Shown: piece after piece, positions 1-10,147 of the stretch
How the letters are laid out: every line of letters begins with the position of its first letter
Position numbering within the stretch: the stretch's first letter is position 1
DNA from: Alphaproteobacteria bacterium
GTDB taxonomy: Bacteria > Pseudomonadota > Alphaproteobacteria > Puniceispirillales > Puniceispirillaceae
Direction: 5' to 3'
Length of the DNA stretch: 47,552 nt
Assembly: GCA_022425485.1 (NCBI GenBank)
Contig: JAKMFL010000047.1
Span: 1 to 47,552, forward strand
Notes under the pieces: model-generated
What the model saw: the letters and a program-made list of their open reading frames with translations, nothing else
What the model was told of the DNA's origin: nothing
Database searches by the model: none
Made by a program: the position numbers and the translations under genes

Positions 1-99
1 TGTAATTACTGAAAATTCCTCAAACAGAAACGAGTTATGGCGGCACTTCAAACCGATTATGTGGCCAATATCGGCGAGAAAATTTTTAACGAGGGGCAG

Positions 100-567
100 T
101 TGGATTTATTTTTATCCACCTACGAAAACCGAATAGATGCGAAAGGCAGGGTTTCTGTGCCTGCGCCTTTCCGTACGGTTTTAGAGCGCAATCGCAGCCC
201 CCTTTATATCTATAAATCGCTGACCCATGCGTGCTTGGAAGGGTGCGGGCCAGAGCGCATTAGCCAGATTGTTGATGCGATTGACCAAATGGACAGCCTG
301 TCAGAAGAGGCTGAAATCCTGCAAACCATGCTGTTTAGCGCCCAAGAGATGAAAATCGATTCAGATGGCCGTATGTTGCTCCCTGCCGAGTTTATTGAGT
401 TTGCGGCCCTAGATGGTACCGCTTTATTTTCAGGTATTGGCCGGTCATTCCAAATCTGGCGCCCTGACCAGCATCAAAAACGCGAGACAGATTTCCGTGA
501 CCGCGCGGCCAAGCAAGGTGTGCCTCGCCTGACCCTTGGCCGGCGTCCAGAGCCGGGAGAGCGGTAA
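100..567 (+). CDS. mraZ: Transcriptional regulator MraZ
   Basis: MraZ is a small DNA-binding protein of the SpoVT/AbrB fold. It heads dcw clusters and in studied bacteria represses them. Two AbrB-like repeats are visible: one around LFLSTYENRIDAKGRVSVPA at the N-terminus and one around KIDSDGRMLLPAEF in the middle. I chose the TTG at 100 (155 aa) because family members begin a few residues before FLSTY and because GAGG lies 5 nt upstream. An ATG at 37 in the same frame would add 21 residues with no family counterpart and only a weak ribosome site. The stop overlaps the rsmH start (TAATG). Identity is clear; the start is less certain. Confidence 0.93.
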   Translation: MDLFLSTYENRIDAKGRVSVPAPFRTVLERNRSPLYIYKSLTHACLEGCGPERISQIVDAIDQMDSLSEEAEILQTMLFSAQEMKIDSDGRMLLPAEFIEFAALDGTALFSGIGRSFQIWRPDQHQKRETDFRDRAAKQGVPRLTLGRRPEPGER

Positions 568-1541
568 TGGCACAGTCCAGCTTGCATATACCGGTCATGC
601 TGGACGAGGTCATCGCCGCCCTGACACCTTCGCCGGGCAAAGTGTTTCTTGACGCGACCTTCGGAAATGGCGGCTATACCAAAGCCTTGTTAGATACAGC
701 CAATTGCCAAGTTGCCGCGATAGACCGAGACCCAGACGCAATTTTGCGCGGCCAGCCCTTGCTAGCGGCCTATTCCGGACGCCTGCAATTACTAGAAGGC
801 CCGTTTTCAGAAATGGCGCGTCTTACCACAGCAGCGGGCATCAAGAAGCTCGATGGTATTGTCTTTGACTTAGGGGTTTGTTCAACCCAGCTAGATGAGG
901 CCGAGCGCGGCTTCTCGTTCCGCCAAGACGGGCCGCTTGATATGCGGATGTCAAAACAAGGGCTAGATGCTAGCGATATTGTCAATGAGCTAGATGAGGC
1001 CGCCCTTGCAGATATTATTTGGCGCTTTGGTGAGGAACGCGCCTCACGCCGGATTGCTAGAGCCATTACCCGTGCCCGCCTTGATGCGCGAATTGAGCGC
1101 ACCAGCCAGCTTGCCGATATTGTTCATTCGGTGATGCCGCGCCCTAAACCCGGACAGGCAGATAGCGCCACCCGCACCTTTCAGGCTTTGCGCATTTATA
1201 TTAATGGAGAGCTAGAGGAGTTGGAAAAAGCGCTAGCAGCTGCAGAAGATTTACTCGCCCCAGATGGGGTATTGGCCATTGTTAGCTTCCACTCGCTTGA
1301 AGATCGCATTGTTAAAAATTTTCTAAATGCCAAAAGCGGCAATCTTCCGGCCCCTTCGCGGCATCGCCCTGATATACGCGCTGAACAGCCTGCTATTTAC
1401 GCGCTGACCCCGCGCAAACCCCTGCTGCCCTCAGATGCAGAAATTGCCGTTAATGCGCGTGCACGTTCAGCAAAATTACGGGTGGCCCGCCGGCTTGCTA
1501 ATGTAGCGGGTAAAACAAACCCCTTAGAGGAGAGCGCTTAA
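567..1541 (+). CDS. rsmH: 16S rRNA (cytosine(1402)-N(4))-methyltransferase RsmH
   Basis: RsmH (MraW) transfers a methyl group from S-adenosylmethionine to N4 of C1402 in the 16S rRNA decoding centre. The 324-residue length is normal. Near the N-terminus are HIPVMLDEV and the SAM-binding loop TFGNGGYTKALL. FDLGVCSTQLD and GFSF follow, then the C-terminal SFHSLEDRIVKNF signature. It overlaps mraZ by one base, and ftsL starts directly after its stop, so it sits inside the dcw operon as usual. Confidence 0.97.
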   Translation: MAQSSLHIPVMLDEVIAALTPSPGKVFLDATFGNGGYTKALLDTANCQVAAIDRDPDAILRGQPLLAAYSGRLQLLEGPFSEMARLTTAAGIKKLDGIVFDLGVCSTQLDEAERGFSFRQDGPLDMRMSKQGLDASDIVNELDEAALADIIWRFGEERASRRIARAITRARLDARIERTSQLADIVHSVMPRPKPGQADSATRTFQALRIYINGELEELEKALAAAEDLLAPDGVLAIVSFHSLEDRIVKNFLNAKSGNLPAPSRHRPDIRAEQPAIYALTPRKPLLPSDAEIAVNARARSAKLRVARRLANVAGKTNPLEESA

Positions 1542-1865
1542 ATGCTTCGCGTTATTCTAATATTGTGTTTTGTCCTAGCGGTGAGTGGCAGTGCGCTCTA
1601 TATGACAAAATTGTCGGTAGATGGGCGTTATGACCGTTTGAGCCAGTTGCAGAGTGACATCAAGGCAGCAGAAAACCGCGCCATCATCCTAGAGGCTGAA
1701 TGGGCCTATTTGAGCCGGCCAGATAGATTGCTGAACCTGTCTTCCTCGCTATTATCTATGCGCCCGATAACCCAAAACCGCGTATTGCCGCTGGAATCTA
1801 TTCCCTTGCGACAACCAGCCAGCGAGCCAAGCGGGGACAAAGATAGGGGGCGTGATGCGCAATAA
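1542..1865 (+). CDS. ftsL: Cell division protein FtsL
   Basis: This is a 107-residue bitopic inner-membrane protein with a short cytoplasmic start, one transmembrane helix (about residues 3-22) and a periplasmic segment with heptad-like Leu/Ile/Ala spacing typical of the FtsL coiled coil. FtsL joins FtsB and FtsQ in the complex that activates FtsW-FtsI. Sequence conservation in this family is weak, so the call rests on topology, length and its place between rsmH and ftsI. Its ATG follows the rsmH TAA with no gap, and its tail overlaps ftsI by about 11 bases. Confidence 0.85.
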   Translation: MLRVILILCFVLAVSGSALYMTKLSVDGRYDRLSQLQSDIKAAENRAIILEAEWAYLSRPDRLLNLSSSLLSMRPITQNRVLPLESIPLRQPASEPSGDKDRGRDAQ

Positions 1866-3600
1866 CACCCCTTCCTCACCTGAACGTTCAAACGCAATGT
1901 CTGCAATTTGGCGGCGCATCTGGCCATCGCGCCCAGACCCTGACAAATCACGGCGTATCGCACGGGCACGCTTGCTTGTAGCGGGGGCAATGGCAACCAG
2001 TTGCTTTATGGGCATCAGCGCCAAGGCTGTATGGCTGGTCAGTGGCCAAGATGAGGCAAAAAATGGGCAGATGCAAACACAAGCGAATGCAGCCCGCGGG
2101 GCCATCTATGATCGCAAAGGCCGCCTGTTGGCAAGCACCCTGCCGATTATGCGCCTGCATCTTGACCCAAAAATGGTGCTAAATCCGTATGAGGTGGCTA
2201 CTAAATTAGCGCCCCTTCTGCCAGGAAAGTCTGAGCAGGATATCTTGAAAGCACTGGCGCGGAAGAGCCGTTATGTTGAGCTAGATAGAAAAATAACCCC
2301 AGCGCGGCATGCCGCTATTATGCAGCTTGGCCTGCCGGGGGTAAATATTTCTGCGACCTCGCTACGCAGCTATCCCCATGGGCCAGAAGCCGCGCACCTT
2401 GTCGGTCAGGTGGATCGCGACGGGCAAGGTATTGCTGGCGTAGAAAAGAGTATGCAAGCCAAGCTGGCTGCTGGCGAAAATGTAAATCTTTCGATTGATT
2501 TAGGCGTACAAGCGATAGTGCGTCAGTCTTTAAGCCACCAGATTGAGCGTTTCGAAGCCGTTGGCGGGGCTAGCCTTGTCATGGACATGAAAAATGGCGA
2601 GATAATCAGCCTTGTATCTTTGCCAGATTACGACCCTAATCACTTCGCAGAGGCGCGTGATGATGCCAGATTCAACCGCGCTACCAAAGGCGTGTTTGAA
2701 ATGGGCAGTATTTTCAAAGTGCTGAATACAGCGATTGCACTTGAAAGCGATGCCGCTTCGCTTGTCTCTTCTTATGATGTTTCCAAGCCTTTGCGCATTT
2801 CTGGCTATTCCATACGCGATTTTCACCCTCGCAAACGTGCATTAAACCTATCTGAGGTCTTGGTCTACTCCTCTAATATTGGTTCAGCAAAAATTGCCGA
2901 AGCGATCGGGCCTGAAATACAGCAAAGCTATATGGAAAAACTGGGTCTGCTAAATCGCCCTGCCCTTGAATTGCCAGAAACAGCACAACCTCTCATGCCT
3001 CGAAAGTGGGGGCGGCTTTCTACCATTACTATCTCTTATGGCTATGGGCTATCTGTATCGCCTGTCCATGCTGTTGGCGCCATAGCGGCGGCGGCCGGAA
3101 ATGGCGAATTTATTGCGCCTACCTTGTTGCTTCGCGAGCCAGATGAGGTGTTTGAGCGCACCCGCATCTTCTCTGCCGAGACCAATCGTAAGGTGCGTTC
3201 CATGATGCGCTTGGTTGTCTCACACAAAGATGGGACAGCGAATTATGCAGATGCACCTGGCTATTTGGTTGGCGCCAAAACAGGTTCGGCTGAAAAGCTG
3301 AAAATTGGCGCGCGCGGGTATAATAAAAAAGCTAATTTAACCTCCATTGTGGCGGCCTTTCCTATTCACGACCCACGTTATTTGATTTTTGTGATGGTGG
3401 ATGAGCCAAAACCGCAAAAATTCTCGCATGGCTATGCCACTGCAGGATGGGTAGCCGCACCCGTAATCGCTGAAATTGTAAAAAAGGCAGCCCCTGTGTT
3501 GGGGGTTCTTCCTGTTGACATAAAGGCGCCAGAAATCCGCCAAAATCTTGAGCCAAACCTGAATATTGGTGGCAAGGGAGCTATTTTTGCATCTTTCTGA
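1855..3600 (+). CDS. ftsI: Peptidoglycan D,D-transpeptidase FtsI (PBP3)
   Basis: FtsI is the monofunctional class B penicillin-binding protein that cross-links septal peptidoglycan. A membrane anchor lies at about residues 38-62, followed by the dimerisation/pedestal region and the transpeptidase domain. The three active-site motifs are present: SIFK (nucleophile Ser, about residue 285), SSN (about 339-341) and KTGS (about 475). The start could be GTG 1852 or ATG 1855; I use the ATG, giving 581 aa. It overlaps ftsL upstream and murE downstream, and works with FtsW, encoded later in the same cluster. Confidence 0.96.
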   Translation: MRNNTPSSPERSNAMSAIWRRIWPSRPDPDKSRRIARARLLVAGAMATSCFMGISAKAVWLVSGQDEAKNGQMQTQANAARGAIYDRKGRLLASTLPIMRLHLDPKMVLNPYEVATKLAPLLPGKSEQDILKALARKSRYVELDRKITPARHAAIMQLGLPGVNISATSLRSYPHGPEAAHLVGQVDRDGQGIAGVEKSMQAKLAAGENVNLSIDLGVQAIVRQSLSHQIERFEAVGGASLVMDMKNGEIISLVSLPDYDPNHFAEARDDARFNRATKGVFEMGSIFKVLNTAIALESDAASLVSSYDVSKPLRISGYSIRDFHPRKRALNLSEVLVYSSNIGSAKIAEAIGPEIQQSYMEKLGLLNRPALELPETAQPLMPRKWGRLSTITISYGYGLSVSPVHAVGAIAAAAGNGEFIAPTLLLREPDEVFERTRIFSAETNRKVRSMMRLVVSHKDGTANYADAPGYLVGAKTGSAEKLKIGARGYNKKANLTSIVAAFPIHDPRYLIFVMVDEPKPQKFSHGYATAGWVAAPVIAEIVKKAAPVLGVLPVDIKAPEIRQNLEPNLNIGGKGAIFASF

Positions 3601-5071
3601 ATTATTAACATATCTGCCTTCTGCGCAGCTTGTATCTGGAGATAAGAGCCTAGACATTGTTGGTGTGAGCGCAAATTCAGCCACCATCCAGCCGGGGGCG
3701 TTGTTTGCCGCCCTTAAAGGCACAAAAAATGATGGCCATGACTTTATCGATACCGCTATCAAAGCTGGGGCTGTTGCCATATTAAGCGACCATGCGAGCC
3801 TTTCTTTGCCAGCAGGAATTGCCCATATCAATTGTGATGACACCCGCCATGCCTATGCACAAATTTGTGCTGCAATTTATGCTTCGCGGCCGGGCATGTT
3901 GGTCGGGGTAACGGGTACAAATGGCAAAACATCCGTAGTGGAATATATGCGCCAGATTTGGACACGGGCAACTTGGCCTGCAGCCACTATCGGCACGCTA
4001 GGCGTTGCCTGTCCAGTGCCTGAGCTTGCCAGCGGCTCTGCTATGTTAACCACCCCTGCACCTGAAAACCTCTATGCGCTCTTGCATAAGATGGCAAAAT
4101 CAGGGATTACGCATACCGCCTTTGAGGCTTCTAGCCATGGCTTGGATCAGCAAAGGATGGTGGGGCTTGGCGTTAATGTAGCTGTGTTCACCAATCTTAG
4201 CCAAGATCACCTAGACTGGCATGGCGATATGGATAGCTATTTTGAGGCAAAAGCCAAGCTGTTTCATCAGAACCTTCTGAACGGTGGCACGGCGGTTCTA
4301 AACGCAGATGATCCACAAGTGATGCGGCTGAAAGAGCTGCTAGCAAAACGCCAGATTGTTATTTGGACGGTGGGCAGTAATCCAGAGGCTGATTTCTGCA
4401 TCCAGAAGATTGAATCGCATCCCTTTGGGCTAGATGTGCAAATCACCGCAAAAGGAGAGAATTTTCGCTTTCCTGTTGCCTTATCGGGTACATTTCAGGC
4501 GGTTAATGCGGTGATGGCAGCCGTAGCTGCTTATGCCTCTGGTATGCCGTTGCAAGACTCATTAGGAGCGCTGCCAGCTTTGACACCAGTGCGTGGACGC
4601 ATGCAGCCTATCCATGAACATCCAGCCGGGGCGCGTATCATTATCGATTTTGCGCATACACCAGACGCTCTAGAAGCTGCCCTTATTGCCCTGCGAGGCC
4701 AAACGCCTGATAAACTAAAGGTTATTTTTGGTTGTGGTGGTGACCGCGACAAAGGTAAACGCGAAAAAATGGGCGCAATAGCGGCCAAGCTCGCTGACCA
4801 TGTCATTATTACAGATGATAATCCACGCAGTGAAGACCCTAGCATAATCCGCGCCGAAATTCGCAAAGGCTGCCCAGATGCCAAAGAAATCTCGCCACGT
4901 GATGCCGCAATAAAGGCCGCGATTAGCGATCTAAAAGCTGGTGATACGCTATTGATAGCCGGTAAAGGGCATGAAACCTCACAGATGATCGGCACCGAGA
5001 CTTTGCCATTTGATGATGCCAGCGTGGCACGCCATGCCATAGCCCAAATAGGCACAAAGGGGGCAGGATGA
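3587..5071 (+). CDS. murE: UDP-MurNAc-L-Ala-D-Glu:meso-diaminopimelate ligase MurE
   Basis: MurE adds the third stem-peptide residue to UDP-MurNAc-L-Ala-D-Glu using ATP. The Mur ligase P-loop TGTNGKTS is at about residue 110. The DNPR motif (in ITDDNPRSED, C-terminal third) is characteristic of enzymes that select meso-diaminopimelate, so this cell should have DAP-type peptidoglycan. I chose TTG 3587 (494 aa): AAGGGAG lies just upstream at 3574-3580 with a 6-nt spacer, whereas TTG 3566 and GTG 3569 in the same frame have no good ribosome site. The gene therefore overlaps the 3' end of ftsI by 14 bases. Confidence 0.96.
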   Translation: MHLSELLTYLPSAQLVSGDKSLDIVGVSANSATIQPGALFAALKGTKNDGHDFIDTAIKAGAVAILSDHASLSLPAGIAHINCDDTRHAYAQICAAIYASRPGMLVGVTGTNGKTSVVEYMRQIWTRATWPAATIGTLGVACPVPELASGSAMLTTPAPENLYALLHKMAKSGITHTAFEASSHGLDQQRMVGLGVNVAVFTNLSQDHLDWHGDMDSYFEAKAKLFHQNLLNGGTAVLNADDPQVMRLKELLAKRQIVIWTVGSNPEADFCIQKIESHPFGLDVQITAKGENFRFPVALSGTFQAVNAVMAAVAAYASGMPLQDSLGALPALTPVRGRMQPIHEHPAGARIIIDFAHTPDALEAALIALRGQTPDKLKVIFGCGGDRDKGKREKMGAIAAKLADHVIITDDNPRSEDPSIIRAEIRKGCPDAKEISPRDAAIKAAISDLKAGDTLLIAGKGHETSQMIGTETLPFDDASVARHAIAQIGTKGAG

Positions 5072-6546
5072 GCTTATCTAAACTGCACCCAACAAAAATA
5101 GCAGAAATTTGCAACGGCTATTGGCTGAACGAGGATATCCCTCAATTTGCCTTTCATCATGTGGTTATTGATAGCCGTCAGATGGCAGGTAATAGCTTGT
5201 TTATTGCCCTGAAAGGCGCCCATAAAGATGGGCATGACTTCCTTGCAAGCCTTGCTGACCACCCAGAATATGGCGCAATGGTCAATAAACCTGATCCAGA
5301 AATTAACTTGCCCCAATTAGTTGTTGCTGATGTCGAGGCTAGCTTTCAGGCATTAGCAAAATTTGTTGCGCATAATAGCCGCGCCCGCAAAATCGCCATC
5401 ACGGGTTCTGTTGGCAAAACAGGCACCAAAGATATGATAGCAGATATGCTGGCAGTTGCGGGGAAGGTGCATGCAACAAAAGGTAATCTTAATAATCACT
5501 TAGGCGTGCCTCTAACAGTAAGCAACATGCCAGAACATAACGATTTTCTGGTCGCAGAAATGGGTATGAATAGCGCAGGTGAAATCACCTTGCTGTCTGA
5601 AATTGTACGCCCTGACATAGCTATTATCACGCGTATTTCAAATACCCATGCTGCCTTTTTTAATAATCTATCTGAAATTGCCGAAGCGAAGGCAGAAATA
5701 TTCTTGGGCGCAGATGCGTTTGGCACAGCTATTCTGCCACGCGATGATGAATTTTATAGCCAGCTTGCCGGCTCAGCCCGCTTATCAGGCCTGAAAAACA
5801 TCATTAGTTTTGGCACAGACGAAGATAGCACTATCCGGCTTGAAAATATGGAGGTGCAGGAACAAGGCCTAGAAATAACCGCTAGCCTGCCGCATCCACA
5901 GACCCAAGGCATGCGCCAGATAGTCAGCTTCACCCTTGGCATGCGGGCCAAACATTATGCGGTGAACGCACTGTGTGCGCTGGCCGTTGCATATGCCCTA
6001 AAACTGGATTTGGCGCCGCTCCTGCCTGCCTTCGCCCAGATGCGTGAAGGGACAGGCCGCGGCCGCGTTCACCAGCTACATTATGCTGAGCGTGAGCTGA
6101 CCTTAATTGATGATAGCTATAATGCCAGCCCAGCTTCGATGCAGGCAGCTCTTGCGGCCGCTGCTTCTTATAACGCAGAAAATCTGCTGATTATTGCAAG
6201 CGATATGCTGGAGCTTGGTGCGGCAGAAATAGCTGAGCACAAGGCCCTAGCACCTGCCATTGAAACCGCAAAAGCAAAATCAGTGATAGCTATCGGGCCG
6301 TTAATGCAAAGCTGCTGCCAGCACCTGCCGGAGGCCATTTCTGCTACTTATTTTGCCGATGCAAAAGCAGCTTATACAGCTTTTGATAAGGACTTAGTGG
6401 CCATGATAGGGGCAGCTGATCTTATCCTGATTAAAGGCTCGCACGGCTCTGGAGCGCATAAAATAAGCGCCTATCTGCTGGACAGGCTAAGCGGCAAACA
6501 TAATGGCCCATCCACCCCGATGAGAGGTGTTTACCATGCTGCCTGA
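5068..6546 (+). CDS. murF: UDP-MurNAc-tripeptide D-alanyl-D-alanine ligase MurF
   Basis: MurF attaches D-Ala-D-Ala to the UDP-MurNAc tripeptide, the last cytoplasmic step of the pentapeptide. The P-loop appears as [11 protein letters not shown] at about residue 112, where most homologues have GKTTTK; the Lys and following Thr are kept in altered context. YNASPASM, the family ATPase/substrate motif, is at about residue 350. The 492-aa length is normal. It begins with an ATGA overlap on murE, and its 3' end overlaps the mraY start by 11 bases. Confidence 0.96.
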   Translation: MSLSKLHPTKIAEICNGYWLNEDIPQFAFHHVVIDSRQMAGNSLFIALKGAHKDGHDFLASLADHPEYGAMVNKPDPEINLPQLVVADVEASFQALAKFVAHNSRARKIAITGSVGKTGTKDMIADMLAVAGKVHATKGNLNNHLGVPLTVSNMPEHNDFLVAEMGMNSAGEITLLSEIVRPDIAIITRISNTHAAFFNNLSEIAEAKAEIFLGADAFGTAILPRDDEFYSQLAGSARLSGLKNIISFGTDEDSTIRLENMEVQEQGLEITASLPHPQTQGMRQIVSFTLGMRAKHYAVNALCALAVAYALKLDLAPLLPAFAQMREGTGRGRVHQLHYAERELTLIDDSYNASPASMQAALAAAASYNAENLLIIASDMLELGAAEIAEHKALAPAIETAKAKSVIAIGPLMQSCCQHLPEAISATYFADAKAAYTAFDKDLVAMIGAADLILIKGSHGSGAHKISAYLLDRLSGKHNGPSTPMRGVYHAA

Positions 6547-7624
6547 TTTGCTTTTAGCCTTTTCCGATGATTATAAAATCCTGAATTTATTCAGATATAT
6601 AACCTTCCGTTCAGGCGGCGCCTTTATGACAGCTTTGATTGTGTCATTACTGTGCGGAGAACGGTTTATCGCTTGGCTCAAAGCCCATCAAGCAGAAGGC
6701 CAGCCTATTCGCCAAGATGGCCCAGAGAGCCACATAATTGCCAAAGCTGGCACGCCTACAATGGGCGGGCTGTTAATCTTATTCAGTTTCATTTTTGCAA
6801 CCCTTTTATGGGTGCCCTTATCAAATGCCTATCTATGGCCAGTATTATTGGTAGCTGCCTCTTTTGGGATGATCGGCGCAGCAGATGACTGGTTAAAGCT
6901 GAAAAAACGATCCAGTGATGGGATGAGCAGCCGGCAAAAGCTGGTTCTGCAATTAGGTGCAGCCTTGCTTGCCAGTTTAATTTTTATCCAGCTTTCACCT
7001 GAAGAACTACGTTATGGGGTGGCGCTACCCTTTTTCAAAGATTCCCTGATTTATTTAGGATTGCTTTATGTACCCTTTGCCATGCTGGTTATTGTTGGCG
7101 CGTCGAACGCTGTCAATTTAACCGATGGGTTAGATGGGCTAGCCATTGTGCCGGTGATGATTGTGTGCGTGTGTTTTGGTCTGATAGCCTATCTCAGCGG
7201 CAATATTAATTTTGCTAGCTATCTGCAAATTCATTATGTGCCGGGCACAGGCGATCTAGCGACCTTGCTTGGGGCAATCATTGGGGCTGGGCTCGGCTTT
7301 CTTTGGTTTAATGCGCCGCCAGCAAAAGTATTCATGGGCGATACAGGCTCGCTAGCCCTAGGCGGAGCTTTAGGGGCTGTTTCGGTGGCCACGCGCCATG
7401 AGCTCGTACTGGCCATTGCAGGCGGCTTGTTTGTGGTCGAAACCTTGTCTGTTATTTTACAAGTCGCCTCGTTCAAGTTAACCGGAAAACGGATTTTCTT
7501 GATGGCCCCTCTGCATCATCATTTTGAGAAAAAAGGCTGGGCAGAAAGCACCATTGTTATCCGCTTCTGGATTATTTCCGTGGTTCTGGCGCTTATCAGC
7601 CTGTCGACCCTGAAGCTGCGATAG
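6536..7624 (+). CDS. mraY: Phospho-N-acetylmuramoyl-pentapeptide transferase MraY
   Basis: MraY transfers phospho-MurNAc-pentapeptide to undecaprenyl phosphate, making lipid I in the inner membrane. It is a polytopic protein with about ten transmembrane helices. Signature motifs are TPTMGG, the catalytic aspartates in ADDWLK and [22 protein letters not shown], and [14 protein letters not shown] chose ATG 6536 (362 aa), which gives the usual MraY N-terminus and has GAGAGG 8 nt upstream. A GTG at 6527 in frame would add three residues. Confidence 0.97.
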   Translation: MLPDLLLAFSDDYKILNLFRYITFRSGGAFMTALIVSLLCGERFIAWLKAHQAEGQPIRQDGPESHIIAKAGTPTMGGLLILFSFIFATLLWVPLSNAYLWPVLLVAASFGMIGAADDWLKLKKRSSDGMSSRQKLVLQLGAALLASLIFIQLSPEELRYGVALPFFKDSLIYLGLLYVPFAMLVIVGASNAVNLTDGLDGLAIVPVMIVCVCFGLIAYLSGNINFASYLQIHYVPGTGDLATLLGAIIGAGLGFLWFNAPPAKVFMGDTGSLALGGALGAVSVATRHELVLAIAGGLFVVETLSVILQVASFKLTGKRIFLMAPLHHHFEKKGWAESTIVIRFWIISVVLALISLSTLKLR

Positions 7625-7635
7625 GATAACAGCAG

Positions 7636-9009
7636 ATGGCACAGACAAAAATAAAAGCATTTAATAACATAGCCATTTTAGGGCTGGGTCGTTCTGGCCA
7701 AGCTGTGCTGGATGCGTGCGCTTGTGACGGCATCACCGTTAGCCTGTATGATGATCATTTTTCTGCAAATAGGCGTGCGGGCGATACAGCGGAAAAATAT
7801 TTTAAACATTATGATGACTGGGACATGGATAAGCTAGACGCGCTTATTATCAGCCCCGGCATTCCCCATAATTATCCAGAACCCCATCCAGCAGCAAAGG
7901 CGTGCATAGAAGCTGGCATCCCTATTTTAAGTGAAGTGGAATTTGCCCTGAGACGCGGACGCAAAGGGCGCTGGGTATCCATAACAGGCACGAACGGTAA
8001 ATCCACAACTACCGCCCTTATCGGCCATATCCTAGAACAAGCGGGGCTGGTTTGTGCCATTGGCGGGAATATTGGCGCAGCCGTCACCGCATTAGAGACG
8101 GTCGGGGCTGATGGCGTGAATATCATCGAGCTATCTTCCTACCAGCTAGAGGTAACCGCCTCTTTGCGCTCAGACATTGCGGTTATTATGAATATCACGC
8201 CTGATCATCTGGACAGGCATGGCGGTATGCAGGGCTATATTACTGCCAAAGAACAGGTGCTAGCCTCCCTTGCCCCAGAAGGGCTAGCCATTTTAGGGGA
8301 AGGTGAGGCACTAGATAATTTAAGCAAAAAATATGAAGGACAGCTGCGTATCTCCCGCCTTGCAGATGGCTTGGTTGCGGCTGAGGCCAGCCATATTAAC
8401 CGCTTTAACAACCTAGCCTTGAAAGGGATGCATAATGCGCAAAATTGCCTCGCTGCCAGAGGTGTCTGCCGCGCCCTCGGCTTGTCTGATACGCAAATAG
8501 ACGCCGGAATTGAGAGCTTTTCTGGCTTGCCGCACCGCCTGCAACCTGCTGGCCAGATAGATAATATCTTATTTGTGAATGATAGTAAGGCCACGAATGG
8601 CGAGGCAGCAGCGCATGCGCTGGCCAGTTTTGAAAATATCCATTGGTGTGCAGGCGGGATTGCCAAAGAAGACGGGCTGGAAGCGTGCCTGCCCCATTTG
8701 CAGCATGTTGTTCAATCCTATTTATATGGCGCTTGCGCTAACGATTTCGCCAATAGCCTGCAAGGACTTGTACCGGTTAGCTGTTTTGAAACATTAGAAG
8801 AAGCGATACAAGCCGCTAGCGCATCTGCACAAAAGCGCCCAGCGCCTGATCAACAGGTTATTTTACTCTCACCAGCAGCGGCCTCTTTTGACCAGTTCCC
8901 TAGCTTTGAAGCGCGGGGCCAGCATTTCTGCGCCCTTGCTGCTGCGCATGTTGCCAAGCGGGCCTCCCCCCCTGCCGTACCTGACAGCTTTGGGGGGCGC
9001 CATGTTTAA
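7636..9009 (+). CDS. murD: UDP-MurNAc-L-alanine:D-glutamate ligase MurD
   Basis: MurD adds D-Glu to UDP-MurNAc-L-Ala. The N-terminal nucleotide-sugar domain has the ILGLGRSGQA Rossmann loop, the central domain carries the P-loop ITGTNGKSTTTA (about residue 117), and NDSKATN in the C-terminal third is a MurD signature. The 457-aa length is normal. A short gap of 11 bases separates it from mraY, and its 3' end overlaps ftsW by 8 bases. Confidence 0.96.
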   Translation: MAQTKIKAFNNIAILGLGRSGQAVLDACACDGITVSLYDDHFSANRRAGDTAEKYFKHYDDWDMDKLDALIISPGIPHNYPEPHPAAKACIEAGIPILSEVEFALRRGRKGRWVSITGTNGKSTTTALIGHILEQAGLVCAIGGNIGAAVTALETVGADGVNIIELSSYQLEVTASLRSDIAVIMNITPDHLDRHGGMQGYITAKEQVLASLAPEGLAILGEGEALDNLSKKYEGQLRISRLADGLVAAEASHINRFNNLALKGMHNAQNCLAARGVCRALGLSDTQIDAGIESFSGLPHRLQPAGQIDNILFVNDSKATNGEAAAHALASFENIHWCAGGIAKEDGLEACLPHLQHVVQSYLYGACANDFANSLQGLVPVSCFETLEEAIQAASASAQKRPAPDQQVILLSPAAASFDQFPSFEARGQHFCALAAAHVAKRASPPAVPDSFGGRHV

Positions 9010-10147
9010 TCGCACAGACAGATCGCGCCTTGGCATCTGGTGGTGGACAGTAGACAGAATGATGCTGACCTGCACCCTTTTATTGATGGTCTTGGGCGCC
9101 GTGCTTGTGATGGCTGCCAGCCCGCCAGTAGCAGAACGCATTGGCCTTGCAGAACATCATTTTGTTTTCCGGCAGATATTTTTCATGTTGCCAGCTTTGC
9201 TCGTCATGCTTGTCACCTCTATTCTAACAGAGCGCACTATCCGCATTTTATGCCTGCTTGGCGGCATGGTTATCACTGGACTGATGGTGGCTACTCTGGC
9301 TATCGGCCCAGAGGTAAAAGGCGCAACTAGGTGGCTGATGCTAGGGGGTTTGCGCCTGCAACCTTCTGAATTTATAAAGCCGATTTTGGTCATCATCTCC
9401 GCTTGGTTATTGGGGTTATGGCGCGAGCAGGAAGGCTTTCCGGGCTGGGCATGGGCATCTGCTGTGGTGGGGGTAATTGTTGCCATCCTCATCTTGCAAC
9501 CAGATGTCGGTATGACGGCGGTAGTGGTGTTAACTTTTGGCTTCCAAATGTTCTTAGCTGGCCTGCCATTATTGCTGATAGGGGTGGCACTGGCGCTTGC
9601 CCCGCTAGCCGTCATTATGGCCTATAGCTTTTTAGACCATGTGCGCTTGCGCGTTGACAAATTTTTCACTGGAGGCAATTTGCAAACCGAACGCTCTATC
9701 CAGTCCTTTGTTGAAGGTGGATGGTACGGGGTTGGCCCGGGTGATGGGCGCGTAAAGCTGCATCTACCAGATGCCCATGCCGATTTTATTTTCTCGGTTG
9801 CGGCTGAAGAATATGGGCTTATCGCCTGTCTATTCCTGATAGGGCTATTCGGATTTATTGTTATTCGCGGCTATGCCCAATCGCTTATTGCCAAAGATAT
9901 GTTCTCGATGCTGGCGGTGTCTGGCCTTGCTACCCAGTTTGGTGTTCAGGCGGCTATCCATATGGCCTCTTCTTTAAATCTTATTCCAACCAAAGGGATG
10001 ACCCTGCCCTTTATTAGCTATGGCGGCTCCTCGCTTGTTGCAAGCGGTTTGACCTTGGGGCTTATTCTTGCCCTTAGCCGGAAACAGCACCCTTCTGAGC
10101 AGGAAAATTTTGCCCCTGAGCAGATGATGCCGGAGGCTAGCCGATGA
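9002..10147 (+). CDS. ftsW: Septal peptidoglycan glycosyltransferase FtsW (SEDS family)
   Basis: FtsW polymerises glycan strands from lipid II at the septum, paired with FtsI. The product is hydrophobic with about ten transmembrane helices and carries SEDS motifs, including KGATRWLMLGGLRLQPSE near residue 105 and FISYGGSS near the end. ATG 9002 (381 aa) is preceded by the G-run 8992-8997 and gives an N-terminus typical of alphaproteobacterial FtsW. The reading frame stays open upstream, but that part is only antiparallel baggage within the murD coding region. Confidence 0.96.
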   Translation: MFNRTDRSRLGIWWWTVDRMMLTCTLLLMVLGAVLVMAASPPVAERIGLAEHHFVFRQIFFMLPALLVMLVTSILTERTIRILCLLGGMVITGLMVATLAIGPEVKGATRWLMLGGLRLQPSEFIKPILVIISAWLLGLWREQEGFPGWAWASAVVGVIVAILILQPDVGMTAVVVLTFGFQMFLAGLPLLLIGVALALAPLAVIMAYSFLDHVRLRVDKFFTGGNLQTERSIQSFVEGGWYGVGPGDGRVKLHLPDAHADFIFSVAAEEYGLIACLFLIGLFGFIVIRGYAQSLIAKDMFSMLAVSGLATQFGVQAAIHMASSLNLIPTKGMTLPFISYGGSSLVASGLTLGLILALSRKQHPSEQENFAPEQMMPEASR

